Source of the DNA: Myxococcales bacterium
GTDB lineage: Bacteria > Myxococcota_A > Polyangia > Palsa-1104 > JAEUJZ01
DNA: 64,000 bases
NCBI GenBank assembly: GCA_016794505.1
Contig: JAEUJZ010000020.1
Coordinates: forward strand, 186,001-250,000
Reading direction: 5' to 3'
The notes beneath the pieces are model-generated. The model was not told the origin of the DNA and searched no databases. It was given only the letters and a program-made list of their open reading frames with translations. Of the stretch, positions 54,878 to 63,903 are shown piece by piece. Each line of letters starts with the position of its first letter. Position 1 is the stretch's first letter. The translations under genes and the position numbers were made by a program.

Positions 54878-55747
54878 TTACAGGAACTTGATGCAGCCCG
54901 ACTCGTGACCGAGGGCGAAGGTGCGGGTCGTGCCGCTCCAGTCGGCGATCTTGCGCTCGTACTTCTTGCCCAGCGCCTTGGCAAAGACGTTCAGGCGGCC
55001 GGACAGATAGTTCAGGGCGAGATCGCTGTCGAGCTTGTACTGCACACCCGGAGCAGTCGTCAGGTGCAGCGAGCCCACCGTCGGAACGCTGGCTTCGATC
55101 AGAGTCAGGCGACCTTCGACACCGGCCTCGGCCACCCAGGCATCGACGCCAGCGGTGGCCGTGACGAACGCCTTGGCGCTGGGGCGCAGCGTCGCGTCGA
55201 CGGCCAGAATGCCCAGATCGCTGTCAAACGTGATGCCTGCCGAGCCGGCGGCGTTGGCCTTCACTTTGACGGGAATCGGGCCGACCCAGAAGCGCTTGCT
55301 GGCTGAAAAGAACGACACATCCCAGCTCTTGGCGAAGTTCAGCTTCACGCCCGATCCCGACGATGTACCCGTCGAGCGGCTGTGGTGGAAGATGTTCTTG
55401 CCCAGCACAAAGACATCGACGTTTTCGCTGACCGAGGCACCGAGCACGGCGGCCTTGGCGCTGGCATCGGCCTTGACGATGTTCTTGGTGTCGCCGAACA
55501 GGTTGGCATCGGCGGTTAGATCGCCGGCCACTTCCAGACCGTCTCGCTTGCCGACCAAAGACGCCTTGACGGCATACGCCGCACCGAAGTCTTCATCGCC
55601 AAAGCTGTCGCTCTTGGACCAGGCTTTGCGAATCTCGGCAGCCGGTGTGCCGCAGGTCGCAACCTGGGCATGAGCCGAGCCCGCGCCAAACAGCACAAGC
55701 GATGCAAACAGGGCGGAAAGCGATGTGCGAAGGAAAGCTCTCTGCAT
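54878..55747 (-). CDS. secreted beta-rich protein, unknown
   Basis: Exported protein of 289 residues. The signal peptide MQRAFLRTSLSALFASLVLFGAGSAHA is clear. The mature part is Ala/Gly/Val-rich, with long alternating strands (NVDVFVLGKNIFHHS, SWDVSFFSASKRFWVG, PIPVKVKANAAGSAGITFDSDLGILAV, AKAFVTATAGVDAW) and two cysteines near the ends. No known family is recognised. It lies 3 nt before the HEAT protein gene and is probably co-transcribed; joint action on an envelope substrate is possible. ATG 55747 is chosen because the upstream residues do not fit a signal peptide. Confidence 0.75.
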   Translation of the reverse strand: MQRAFLRTSLSALFASLVLFGAGSAHAQVATCGTPAAEIRKAWSKSDSFGDEDFGAAYAVKASLVGKRDGLEVAGDLTADANLFGDTKNIVKADASAKAAVLGASVSENVDVFVLGKNIFHHSRSTGTSSGSGVKLNFAKSWDVSFFSASKRFWVGPIPVKVKANAAGSAGITFDSDLGILAVDATLRPSAKAFVTATAGVDAWVAEAGVEGRLTLIEASVPTVGSLHLTTAPGVQYKLDSDLALNYLSGRLNVFAKALGKKYERKIADWSGTTRTFALGHESGCIKFL

Positions 55748-55934
55748 GGCATGTCTCCCGTCTGTGGTGTGGGGCCAACATGCCATCACGCCAAATCACG
55801 CGTGGCCCGTTGGCGACCGTGTTCGAGTGGCGGAACATAACAAAAGCCATCGCAGAAGTGCGCGCCAACCTGCACGTCATCCAGCGCTTCGAACCACAGA
55901 TGCAAACAATTTGCATCTGCACTGGCGGGCCTTG

Positions 55935-56846
55935 TCAGGGCGTCGGCTCGTCGAGGAAGTCGCGGATCAAGGTCGCCACCGCGGTGGGCTGGTGGCGGTG
56001 CAGCATGTGTCCAGAGTCAGGTACACGCGCGACGCGGGCCGTTTGGAAGTGGCGCAGGTATTCGTTCTGCAGCGCTTCGCTGGCCTGGAACTCGCTGGCA
56101 TCGGCCAGCACGTGCAGCGTCGAGCACGTGATTCGACGCCAGAAGCTCGACGCCACATCAAGCAGGAAGGGATACGGCCCCGGCGTCATATGCAAGGGAT
56201 CGTGCTTGAACTGGCGCGTGCCATCGGGAAGCGGTCGCGTGCCGCGCTCGGCCAGAAACAGCGCAAGCTCGGGATGCAAGCGCCCGTCGTGAAGCTGCAG
56301 GCGGCGGGCCGCGTCTTCCAGGTCGGCGAGCGGTCGTTGGGCTTTTTTGCGAACGCGCTCCCAGGCGGCCAGCCAGCTACGCACGCGCTCGGGGATGCTG
56401 TCGAGCGTGTTCTGGGCAGGCGGCAGGATCAAGCTGTCGAGGGTGATCAGGCGCTCGACGTGCTCAGGAAACGCCCCGGCATAGTACGCCGCCAGCGAGC
56501 CCCCCATCGAGTGTCCGACGAGCGAGACGCGCTCGCAGCCAAGCTGGGCGATCAAGTCATGCAGATCCGCCAGATAGTCCATGAAGTGGTAATAGCCACC
56601 CGCTCCGACGCGATCGCTGTCGCCGTGGCCGCGCAGATCGGGCGCGATCACGCGATAGCGATCGAGAAGCCCGGTGTCGACCAGCACCTGCCACGTCCAG
56701 CTTGAGTCCAGAAAGCCGTGCAGGGCGATCACCGTCGGAACGGCCGAGCCATTCGCCGGCTCTTCTTGCGCACGCCACTCAAGCAGGTGATAGCGCAGCC
56801 CCGTCCCCAACAGGCGCTGGCTCTCGATCGGCAGCCGCTCTAGCAT
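55935..56846 (-). CDS. alpha/beta hydrolase
   Basis: Alpha/beta-hydrolase-fold enzyme of 303 residues. The oxyanion loop is VIALHGFLDSSWTW, the nucleophile elbow VSLVGHSMGGSLAAYY, and the C-terminal His lies in VPDSGHMLHRHQPTAV. The acid residue is not sure. A cap region lies at residues 130-225. Typical substrates are esters or epoxides; nothing indicates which. The start (ATG 56846) overlaps the stop of a short upstream ORF (TGATG). Confidence 0.9.
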   Translation of the reverse strand: MLERLPIESQRLLGTGLRYHLLEWRAQEEPANGSAVPTVIALHGFLDSSWTWQVLVDTGLLDRYRVIAPDLRGHGDSDRVGAGGYYHFMDYLADLHDLIAQLGCERVSLVGHSMGGSLAAYYAGAFPEHVERLITLDSLILPPAQNTLDSIPERVRSWLAAWERVRKKAQRPLADLEDAARRLQLHDGRLHPELALFLAERGTRPLPDGTRQFKHDPLHMTPGPYPFLLDVASSFWRRITCSTLHVLADASEFQASEALQNEYLRHFQTARVARVPDSGHMLHRHQPTAVATLIRDFLDEPTP

Positions 56847-57025
56847 CAGCCCGACGATCCTGTGCCTCGGGTGCCGGCGTCTCCGCCGCGCAGAATGACG
56901 TGATCAGCGACGCGTTCGCGTTCGTCCTCTTCACCGCGTCCCTTGGTCGACAGCTCTCGCTCGTCGTCGTTTTCCTGCGAGTCCTTGGTTCGACGCAATG
57001 CAGAGTCACGCACGAGATCAGACAT
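56846..57025 (-). CDS. small charged hypothetical protein
   Basis: Small ORF of 59 residues, very hydrophilic (MSDLVRDSALRRTKDSQEND, then an ELSTKGRGEEDERERVADHV segment). Its stop codon overlaps the hydrolase start as TGATG, suggesting translational coupling, and its start lies in an otherwise gene-free gap. A gene is likely rather than certain; function unknown. Confidence 0.45.
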   Translation of the reverse strand: MSDLVRDSALRRTKDSQENDDERELSTKGRGEEDERERVADHVILRGGDAGTRGTGSSG

Positions 57026-57267
57026 GATGGGCACCTGAGTAGATAGGTTCCCAAAGAACTTGCTCACAGTCGCATCGGGGGTCAAGGAGTTTGCTCACGA
57101 TGTTGCGCATCCAGCGCGGCCCGAACCGAGCGAAAGGCCGCTGCGAAAAGGCCCCTGTCGGCGGCCGCGGGGATGTTCCCCCGCCGGGCGAGCAAAGCGT
57201 TTAGAATATGGCTTCTTGATGCCAGGATGGGTCGCACGCCACAGGCTGCGTCGCTGCAGTCTGATAC

Positions 57268-58695
57268 GTGGGTTCGCGAAAGCGGACCTGTGTGGTTTTT
57301 GTGTCGACGCTTCCATCGATTGCTGTGTTGAGCGCCGTGGCCAAAGAACCTGAAAAGCTGTGCCTGGCCTGCCCCGGCAGCTATCCCGCGGCGTATTCCA
57401 CCTGCCCGCGCTGTCAGCTTCCGCTGGTCTTCCAGCACGTTGGCAAGCAGTGGTGCATCGACTCGCTGATCGGCCGCGGCGGCATGGGTGCGGTCTTTGC
57501 CGCTCGCCACGTCGATGACCGACGCAAGCGAGCCGCCGTCAAAGTGTTGGTGCCGATTGCCGGGGAAGGCAAGGCCGAGCGCGCCGATCGCATGGCCCGC
57601 TTCCAGCGCGAAGCGGCGGCCATGGAACGTCTGACGCACCCCAACGTCGTGCAGATCTATGACTTCGTACGCGAGCGCGACGGATCGCTGTACCTGGCGA
57701 TGGAGTTTCTGGAAGGGCCTTCGCTGGCGAAGATCCTTAAACAGCGCGGCAGTCTGTCGATGCGCGAAGCGGTCGATTTCTGTCTGCCGGTTCTGTCGGC
57801 GCTAGAAGCGGCGCACAAGGTCGGCGTCATTCACCGCGATCTCAAGCCCGACAACATCGTCCTTGCGACGGTGCAAGACGGAAAAAGCCAGGTCGAGCGC
57901 ATCAAAGTCGTCGACTTCGGCGTCGCGCGCCTCAAAGGCGACTCGGTCACCGATGCGGGGCAGGCACTGGGTACGCCTGTGTACATGGCGCCCGAGCAAG
58001 CCCAGGGTGGCGATATCGACGAGCGCGTCGATGTCTATGGCGTGGGCGCCGTGCTGTATGAGCTTCTGACCGGACGCCCGCCGTTTATTCCCCCCGAAGC
58101 GCCCAACCCCAATCTGGCTGTGCTGGCGCTGATCATGACCACCGATCCCGAGCCGCTGCGCAGCCGCAATCCCGAGATCTCGCGCTCGCTGGAATCGGTG
58201 GTGCTGCGCGCCATGTGCCGCGACCGCGAGCAGCGCTTTCGCAGCGCCAGCGAGTTTGCTTCGGCCCTTGAAGCGGCGCTGGCCCAACCCAACGAGGTCG
58301 CTTGGACGCGCCCGGCCGAGCTACCGGCTCTGCAGCTTCCGTCGGCGGTGGCGGCGGCGATGACCACTCCGGTGGTACGCGTGCCCAAGGCGCTGCGCAT
58401 CAGCCTGCCCCCCGTCGCACGCAACTCGGGGGTGAGTGTGGTCGCGCCGTCGTCGCGATCGTCGCCGGGTGTGCCTCCGGTGCAGCGACCGGGTGCGTCG
58501 AGCAGTAGCGCAGCCGTGCGTCATGTGATGGCGCCGCCCAGTCCCCCACCTGGCAGCGCCAGCGCCAGCGCCAGCGCCAGCAACCTGCGCGCGGGCACCT
58601 CGCTTGCGTACAAGCTGCTGATCGCCAGCGTGTACTTGGTGCTGGTCGGCGTGCTTTTGGTGCTCTTACTGGTCGACCGAGCAAGCTGCCGGTAG
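57268..58695 (+). CDS. Ser/Thr protein kinase with N-terminal Zn-ribbon and C-terminal membrane segment
   Basis: Kinase of about 475 residues. Near the start is a Cys-rich zinc-ribbon-like CLACPGSYPAAYSTCPRC. The kinase domain follows with GRGGMGAVFAARH, AAVKVL, VIHRDLKPDNIVL and VVDFGVARL, then GTPVYMAPEQ. A Ser/Pro/Ala-rich linker with a Ser-Ala repeat (SASASASAS) and a terminal hydrophobic segment LIASVYLVLVGVLLVLLLV follow. All catalytic residues are present, so it should be active. GTG 57268 is the first start in frame; GTG 57337 just before the Zn-ribbon is also possible. The 3' end overlaps gmk by 30 bp tail to tail. Confidence 0.93.
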   Translation: MGSRKRTCVVFVSTLPSIAVLSAVAKEPEKLCLACPGSYPAAYSTCPRCQLPLVFQHVGKQWCIDSLIGRGGMGAVFAARHVDDRRKRAAVKVLVPIAGEGKAERADRMARFQREAAAMERLTHPNVVQIYDFVRERDGSLYLAMEFLEGPSLAKILKQRGSLSMREAVDFCLPVLSALEAAHKVGVIHRDLKPDNIVLATVQDGKSQVERIKVVDFGVARLKGDSVTDAGQALGTPVYMAPEQAQGGDIDERVDVYGVGAVLYELLTGRPPFIPPEAPNPNLAVLALIMTTDPEPLRSRNPEISRSLESVVLRAMCRDREQRFRSASEFASALEAALAQPNEVAWTRPAELPALQLPSAVAAAMTTPVVRVPKALRISLPPVARNSGVSVVAPSSRSSPGVPPVQRPGASSSSAAVRHVMAPPSPPPGSASASASASNLRAGTSLAYKLLIASVYLVLVGVLLVLLLVDRASCR

Positions 58696-59436
58696 CTCGA
58701 CGCCCAGCGCCTCACGCTCGGCGGATGCCAAGACCTCTTTGGCCAAAGCGGCTCGCGCTTGCAAGCGACACTGCCCCGCCAAGTCAGCCAGAGCCTGCGC
58801 AGGAACCGTGCCCTGCACGCGTGCTTGTTCCACCAAGAAGATCGCATCCAGCTCGCCGAACGCGCGATCGACATCGCTGTTCATCACCAGATAGTCGTAC
58901 TGGCTGTACTGGCGCAGCTCTTCCCTGGCTTTGTGCAGGCGCTGCTCGACGATCGTCGCAGCGTCGGTACCGCGCCCGCGTAGGCGCTCGGCGAGCACCG
59001 CAAAGGACGGCGGCAGAATAAACACCAAGCGCGCTTCGATGGGGAATCGTGCCGCCAGCTTGGCAGCCCCTTGATAGTCGACATCCAGCAGCACCTGCTG
59101 CCCTGCATCCAGCGCGCTGCCGACGGCACTTAAGGCGGTGCCATAGCGCCGACCATGCACCCAGCACCACTCGGCGAACGCATCTGCCGCGATCATGCGA
59201 TCGAATTCTTCGTCGCTGACAAAGTAGTAATCGATGCCATTCTGTTCACCACGACGCTGGGGCCGGGTGGTGTACGAGACCGAAAACCGCAGCTCGGCGT
59301 GCGTCTTTAGCAGCCGTCGCGACAGCGTGGTCTTGCCCGCCCCCGACGGAGAAGAGACCACAAGCAAGAGCCCTGGCCGCGCGCTATGTTCTGCCGATTT
59401 CTGCTCTGCATCGCCGCTGCTGCGTTCCTGCGACAT
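58666..59436 (-). CDS. gmk: guanylate kinase
   Basis: Guanylate kinase of 256 residues (GMP + ATP to GDP + ADP). P-loop SSPSGAGKTTLSRRL, GMP-binding SVSYTTRPQRRGEQNGIDYYF and FAEWCWVHGRRYGT, and the lid VFILPPSFAVLAERLRGRGTD are all present. A 28-residue N-terminal and a C-terminal 55-residue extension exceed the usual 200-210 residues. It lies 19 nt after remA and in the classic yicC-remA-gmk order. ATG 59436 is preferred. Confidence 0.96.
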   Translation of the reverse strand: MSQERSSGDAEQKSAEHSARPGLLLVVSSPSGAGKTTLSRRLLKTHAELRFSVSYTTRPQRRGEQNGIDYYFVSDEEFDRMIAADAFAEWCWVHGRRYGTALSAVGSALDAGQQVLLDVDYQGAAKLAARFPIEARLVFILPPSFAVLAERLRGRGTDAATIVEQRLHKAREELRQYSQYDYLVMNSDVDRAFGELDAIFLVEQARVQGTVPAQALADLAGQCRLQARAALAKEVLASAEREALGVELPAACSVDQ

Positions 59437-59455
59437 GGTGCTTCCTCTTGTCACG

Positions 59456-59779
59456 CTATTCTGCCTGCGCACGAGTCAAACGCTCCAGCGAGCTGCTCGC
59501 GCTATGCGCCACCGAAGAATCTGCGGCGCCGTCTTCCTGCCCGCCTCGTTCAAGCCGTTCTGCGACGGTCTCGGTGGCCAGTGCGGACAGCACGACGTGG
59601 TGCGAATCCAGGATGAGGATCGAGCGGGTCCGGCGCCCTTGCGTGCCATCGATCAGCCGACCTGCGTTGCGCGCTTCTTCTTTGAAGCGCTTCATCGGGG
59701 CCGAGTCTGGACTGATGATGGCGACCACCCGCTCAGCGACGACTGCATTGCCGTATCCAACGTTGACTAAGCGCACCAC
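59456..59779 (-). CDS. remA: RemA-like (DUF370) matrix regulator homologue
   Basis: Protein of 107 residues whose first 67 residues match RemA/DUF370: [61 protein letters not shown]. In Bacillus, RemA oligomers bind DNA upstream of matrix operons; DUF370 proteins are widespread in other phyla next to gmk. The last 35 residues are an extra polar tail. Part of the yicC-remA-gmk cluster. Confidence 0.88.
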   Translation of the reverse strand: MVRLVNVGYGNAVVAERVVAIISPDSAPMKRFKEEARNAGRLIDGTQGRRTRSILILDSHHVVLSALATETVAERLERGGQEDGAADSSVAHSASSSLERLTRAQAE

Positions 59780-59851
59780 AGCTCCTGGACGAAGCGAGTC
59801 CGCTTCGATCCCGCAGCGGCCCCGTCGATACAGCGAAACAGCGTCCGAACT

Positions 59852-60784
59852 TCACTCGACATTCTGAATCTGCTCGCGCAGTCGCTCTAGCTCGGCCTTG
59901 ATGGCGACCACGCGGCCCGCCACGTCCGCCGATTGCGACTTGGATCCGATGGTGTTCACTTCGCGCCCCATCTCTTGCGTGAGAAATTCCAAGTGCCGAC
60001 CGATGACCCCGTCGGTTTGGCACAGGCGCTTAAACTCCGCGAAGTGCGTGCGCAGGCGCGTGATTTCTTCGCTGACATCCAGGCGGTCGGCCAGCAGCGC
60101 CACTTCCTGAGCCAAGCGCTGACCGTCGACGGGCGTGCTGCTATCCAACAGGCGCGCGAGGCGCTCGTTCAGCTTTCGCCGCTGCGTGTCCGGGGCGGCT
60201 TCCGCGAGTCCCGCCACTTCATCGATCAGCCGCGTCACGATCTGCAGGCGACGCAACAGATCGGCCGCAAGCGCCGCGCCTTCGCGCTGCCGGCTCGCCA
60301 GAAGCTCGCTCGTTGCGTGCTCTAGGGCCGCTTCCAGCTCGCGAAAGCGGCCCTCGCTGTCGACGGACTCGTCGCCCAGCGACAGCACGCCCGGCTGCGC
60401 AGCGACGTACTCGGTCCAGCCACGTACGTCTAGCGTCCGTTCGGTTCCACCCGGCAGGCTGCGCTGGATCTCAACGAGCGCCTGGCCGTACGCAGCGGCC
60501 AGCCCACGGTTGACTTGCACCACCGGCCGCGCGCTGGGCTCATCGCCTATCTCGCCCCGTGTCTCGACGCGAATGCTGCCGATCAAGCTGCCGCGGTGGA
60601 TGCGCTTGCGCAGCGCTTGCCCCACAAGCTGTTCCAAAAGCGAGTCGTTCCACTGCGGCGGCAAGCGCAGCTTGAGCTCGATGAAGCGGTGATTGAAGCT
60701 GCGCAGCTCGACGACGTACTTGCGACGGCCCTGCGCGGTCGGAACATCCAGGCTGGCACTGCCGAAGCCGGTCATGCTGCGCAT
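59852..60784 (-). CDS. yicC: YicC-family protein
   Basis: Protein of 310 residues, close to the usual 290 of YicC, proposed to be an endoribonuclease. It begins MRSMTGFGSASLDVP and has the family elements VVELRSFNHRFIELKLRLP, LRKRIHRGSLIGSIRV and, at the end, EVNTIGSKSQSADVAGRVVAIKAELERLREQIQNVE. ATG 60784 is chosen because it gives the M-S-M-T-G-F-type N-terminus. First gene of yicC-remA-gmk, with a promoter at 60925-60954. Confidence 0.94.
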   Translation of the reverse strand: MRSMTGFGSASLDVPTAQGRRKYVVELRSFNHRFIELKLRLPPQWNDSLLEQLVGQALRKRIHRGSLIGSIRVETRGEIGDEPSARPVVQVNRGLAAAYGQALVEIQRSLPGGTERTLDVRGWTEYVAAQPGVLSLGDESVDSEGRFRELEAALEHATSELLASRQREGAALAADLLRRLQIVTRLIDEVAGLAEAAPDTQRRKLNERLARLLDSSTPVDGQRLAQEVALLADRLDVSEEITRLRTHFAEFKRLCQTDGVIGRHLEFLTQEMGREVNTIGSKSQSADVAGRVVAIKAELERLREQIQNVE

Positions 60785-60924
60785 GGTGTCCTGCCTTTTG
60801 CTGATCCCAGCGATGAACACGAGCCGCGGCGACTGCAGTGGCGTTTTTGCACGTGAGGCCGGGCCCAGCTCGACCCAACAGACCCACAACCACCAGAGAC
60901 GAAAAAGAGCGCCATGCCGCGCGG

Positions 60925-60954
60925 ACTATAGCCGACCCACCCCCCGCCGTTCAA
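60925..60954 (-). promoter_or_regulatory. promoter for the yicC-remA-gmk operon
   Basis: On the minus strand TTGAAC (60949-60954), an 18-nt spacer and TATAGT (60925-60930) form a good sigma70-type promoter. It lies in the 304-bp divergent gap between yicC and murA, leaving a leader of about 130 nt. No promoter of similar quality is seen for murA. Confidence 0.6.
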
Positions 60955-61088
60955 TGCGCAGGCGCACGGTCACGGTGCCTCAAGGTCCGGTCTGACCACA
61001 CGCGGCGGTTTTTTTGACCCGTCGCGCGCTCGCCCCCATCCTGCTTGCAGAATCCTCTAACAGCGGAAAAGGGAAGAAGAAATCTCAG

Positions 61089-62429
61089 ATGGCAGCAGCT
61101 CAGTTCGTCGTTGAGGGGGGGTATCCGCTCTCGGGTTCGATCCGGCCGTCGGGCAACAAGAATGCCGCGCTGCCCGTGATCGCTGCCGCGCTGCTCACCG
61201 ACCAGCCGGTGACCTTGCACAACGTGCCGCGGATCCGCGATGTCGAGACGCTGGTTGATCTCGTCCGCTCGGTCGGAGCCGCTGCAACCTGGGACGCAAG
61301 CGACGCCAACACGCTGCATATTCACGCCAAGAACGTCCGCGCCGCCTCGCTGGATCCCGTGCTGTGCGCCCGCATTCGGGCGTCGATCCTTTTGGCTGCT
61401 CCGCTTTTGGCTCGCTGCGGCGAAGTCGCCCTGCCGCCTCCCGGCGGAGACGTCATCGGCCGCCGCCGCGTCGACACGCACTTTCTGGCCTTTGAGCAGC
61501 TTGGCGCCCGCTATGACCTGGGCGAGCGCTTCGTCTTGCGCGCCAGCACGCTGCATGGTGCTGACATCTTCCTCGACGAGCCGAGCGTCACCGGCACCGA
61601 GAATGCGCTGTGCGCCGCCGCCGCGGCCCAGGGCACGACCATCCTGCGCAACGCCGCTTGCGAGCCCCACGTGCAAGATCTCGTGCGCTTTCTGCAGGTC
61701 ATCGGCGTGCAGATCGAAGGGGTCGGCAGCAACCTGCTCACGGTTCACGGCCTGGGCAAAAGCGGGCGCAGCTTTGGCGGAGGCAGCTTTCGCATCGGCC
61801 CCGATCACATCGAGATCGGCAGCTTCATCGGCCTGGCCGCCGTCACGCGATCGGCGCTGCGCGTCAGCGATCTGCGACGGCAGGACATCGACAACCTGCG
61901 CGCCATTCGCATGGGCTTCGACCGCCTGGGCATCCACTGCGGCGTCGAGACCCATGGCGAGACCAGCGACCTCGTCATCGCCGCCGAGCAGTCGCGCAGC
62001 ATCAAGCCCGACTTGGGCGGTCAGATTCCCAAGCTGGAAGATCAGCCCTGGCCCGCCTTCCCCGCCGACTTGATGTCGATCGCCATTGTCACCGCCACGC
62101 AGTGCGATGGCGTGATCTTGGTCCACGAAAAGATGTTCGAGTCGCGCATGTTCTTCGTCGACAAGCTGGTCGGCATGGGCGCCCGCATCATCCTGTGCGA
62201 TCCGCATCGCGCCATCGTGTACGGTCCGACTCAGCTTCGCGCTGGCACCGTCGAGTCTCCCGACATTCGCGCGGGCATGGCCATGCTGCTTGCCGCCTTG
62301 GCCGCCCGTGGCACCAGCACCATCAACAACGTCGGTCAGATCGAGCGCGGCTACGAGCGCATCGCCACCCGCCTGCGCAGCCTGGGCGCCCGCATCGAAA
62401 CCGGACAAGACCGCGCAGCCAAAAGCTAA
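61089..62429 (+). CDS. murA: UDP-N-acetylglucosamine 1-carboxyvinyltransferase with Asp in place of Cys
   Basis: MurA of 446 residues, first committed step of peptidoglycan synthesis (enolpyruvyl transfer from PEP to UDP-GlcNAc). The family start is clear (AAQFVVEGGYPLSGSIRPSGNKN), as are the catalytic-loop region LPPPGGDVIGRRRVD and the C-terminal YERIATRLRSLGARIE. In the loop, where most bacterial enzymes have Cys (PGGCxIG), this copy has Asp121. Fosfomycin acts by attacking that Cys, and Asp at this site gives intrinsic fosfomycin resistance in other bacteria; here the same is inferred. ATG 61089 gives the family N-terminus. Confidence 0.97.
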   Translation: MAAAQFVVEGGYPLSGSIRPSGNKNAALPVIAAALLTDQPVTLHNVPRIRDVETLVDLVRSVGAAATWDASDANTLHIHAKNVRAASLDPVLCARIRASILLAAPLLARCGEVALPPPGGDVIGRRRVDTHFLAFEQLGARYDLGERFVLRASTLHGADIFLDEPSVTGTENALCAAAAAQGTTILRNAACEPHVQDLVRFLQVIGVQIEGVGSNLLTVHGLGKSGRSFGGGSFRIGPDHIEIGSFIGLAAVTRSALRVSDLRRQDIDNLRAIRMGFDRLGIHCGVETHGETSDLVIAAEQSRSIKPDLGGQIPKLEDQPWPAFPADLMSIAIVTATQCDGVILVHEKMFESRMFFVDKLVGMGARIILCDPHRAIVYGPTQLRAGTVESPDIRAGMAMLLAALAARGTSTINNVGQIERGYERIATRLRSLGARIETGQDRAAKS

Positions 62430-62511
62430 AAAGACCCGATAGAATCTCTAAATCGACAGATCGTTATATTGGTATTTAATTTTGATTTATAACTGACTGC
62501 TTATTTTTCAA

Positions 62512-62859
62512 TTAGGCTGCAGCCAGCGTCACCAGCGAGCCTGCTAACCGCACCGCCTGCTTCACCAAGGAAAGCAGTGCTGCGACGTTTTGTAAGCTAG
62601 TGATTAGGTTGCGGATCTGCTGATTGGCCGCCGTCAAATCAGCATAGATATCGCGCACCACCTGATTGCCATCTTCCAGCGAGGACGCCACGCCACGCCA
62701 GTACGCATCGCGGGCCGCTGCGTGCAGGTTGCGCAAGAGCTGGCGCTCGGCGGGATCGGTGCAGTGCTCATAGATCGCGTCGAAGTTCTCTTCGAGCAGA
62801 AAGTACGTCGCCTCGACTTCGGCCAGATACTTGGCCTGGTTTTCAGCACGCGATGGCAT
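62512..62859 (-). CDS. hypothetical helical protein
   Basis: Unrecognised protein of 115 residues, mostly helical and acidic at first (AEVEATYFLLEENFDAIYEHC), with LHAAARDAYWRGVASSLEDGNQV in the middle and ending in an Ala/Leu/Val-rich helix (VAALLSLVKQAVRLAGSLVTLAAA) that may touch the membrane. It lies 18 nt after the lipoprotein gene at 62878 in the same direction, so an operon is likely. Convergent with murA. Confidence 0.6.
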   Translation of the reverse strand: MPSRAENQAKYLAEVEATYFLLEENFDAIYEHCTDPAERQLLRNLHAAARDAYWRGVASSLEDGNQVVRDIYADLTAANQQIRNLITSLQNVAALLSLVKQAVRLAGSLVTLAAA

Positions 62860-62877
62860 GGCTTCACCCTTTCGTCG

Positions 62878-63903
62878 TCACAGCGTCGGGGTTGCTGTCG
62901 GGGTCGGGGTACACGTGGTGATGTTCACCGAGCGCAAGAGCGGCACCAAGTACTGCGAGATATGCCGCAGATCGATGGCCTGTCCCGCCTCTAAGATGGC
63001 GTGCTGGCGTGACAAGAGCAGCAGAAGCTCGCTCTGTTGTGTATAGCGCGCCTCTTCCTCGGCCAGCAGGCGGCGGCTGCGCTCGTCGAGGACGGCGACC
63101 AAGCCATCGCTTAACGCCTGCTGCTGATCGGCCGGCAGCTTGTCGCGCCCACTGACAAACGCATACGGGTCCCAGTCCAGACCAAAGGCCGACAGGTGGG
63201 GCGCAAACAGTGCCGACGGCGACAGGCTGGCATAGCGGGTCAGAAGCAGCCGCGCCAGCGACTTCTGCCCGTGCAGCGCCGTCTTTTGCACCGATAGGTA
63301 CACGCTCTTTTCGCGCCGCCACAGCGTCTGAATGCGATCGAGTGCCTGGCGGATGCGCGTGCTGGCCAGAATCAAGCTGCGATCCTGCGAGATGCGCGTC
63401 CGGCGCGGCGGCGGCGGCTCGCTGGGCTGGGCCGCGGGCGGGCTGGTCTGCAGATCGTCTTCGGGACAGCTCGATCCGGGCGACGCATCGGGCAGGTGCT
63501 CATAGCGATCGATGTCGAGCATCAGCTCGTCATAGATCGGCGCTGCTTCGTCGCCGTATTCAAACTGGGCCAGCGCCGTAAAGCGGTCGTACAGCAGCAC
63601 AAGCTTGCGCAGCATCAGCACACGCAAGCGCAGCCCGCGCTGCACTGCGCGAATGCTGCACAGCGCCTGCGGCGACATGGCTTCGCGTCCCGACAGCTTC
63701 GACTGCAGCGCCTGCCCCTCGACATAGGTCGAGAGAGAGCGGCGCGTACCCTCCAGTGAATCGATCATCGCGCGGGCCGTCAGCTGACCTTCGCCCGACA
63801 GCCGCACCGCGCTGCCGGTGTTAATCGTCGTGCAGCCCGAAAGCAACCACACCCAAAGCAGGCTCGTTGCCACGAGCATCGCGCGCAGGATCGAGCGCAT
63901 CAT
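62878..63903 (-). CDS. hypothetical lipoprotein
   Basis: Predicted lipoprotein of 341 residues: signal sequence with lipobox LLSGC (Cys24). The mature part is mainly helical (RLRVLMLRKLVLLYDRFTALAQ; RIRQALDRIQTLWRREKSVY; SRRLLAEEEARYTQQSELLLLLSRQHAILEAG), split by a Pro-rich linker (about 150-170). The start (ATG 63903) overlaps the stop of the upstream ORF (ATGA), indicating translational coupling. Unknown family. Confidence 0.75.
   Translation of the reverse strand: MMRSILRAMLVATSLLWVWLLSGCTTINTGSAVRLSGEGQLTARAMIDSLEGTRRSLSTYVEGQALQSKLSGREAMSPQALCSIRAVQRGLRLRVLMLRKLVLLYDRFTALAQFEYGDEAAPIYDELMLDIDRYEHLPDASPGSSCPEDDLQTSPPAAQPSEPPPPRRTRISQDRSLILASTRIRQALDRIQTLWRREKSVYLSVQKTALHGQKSLARLLLTRYASLSPSALFAPHLSAFGLDWDPYAFVSGRDKLPADQQQALSDGLVAVLDERSRRLLAEEEARYTQQSELLLLLSRQHAILEAGQAIDLRHISQYLVPLLRSVNITTCTPTPTATPTL

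Noticed and set aside
57086..57267. Possible small RNA between the small ORF and the kinase
   Set aside because: GC-rich with no family-specific structure I could recognise.
60951..62408. 485-codon open frame opposite murA
   Set aside because: Fully antisense to a clear MurA; the protein has no recognisable motif and looks like a GC-rich shadow.
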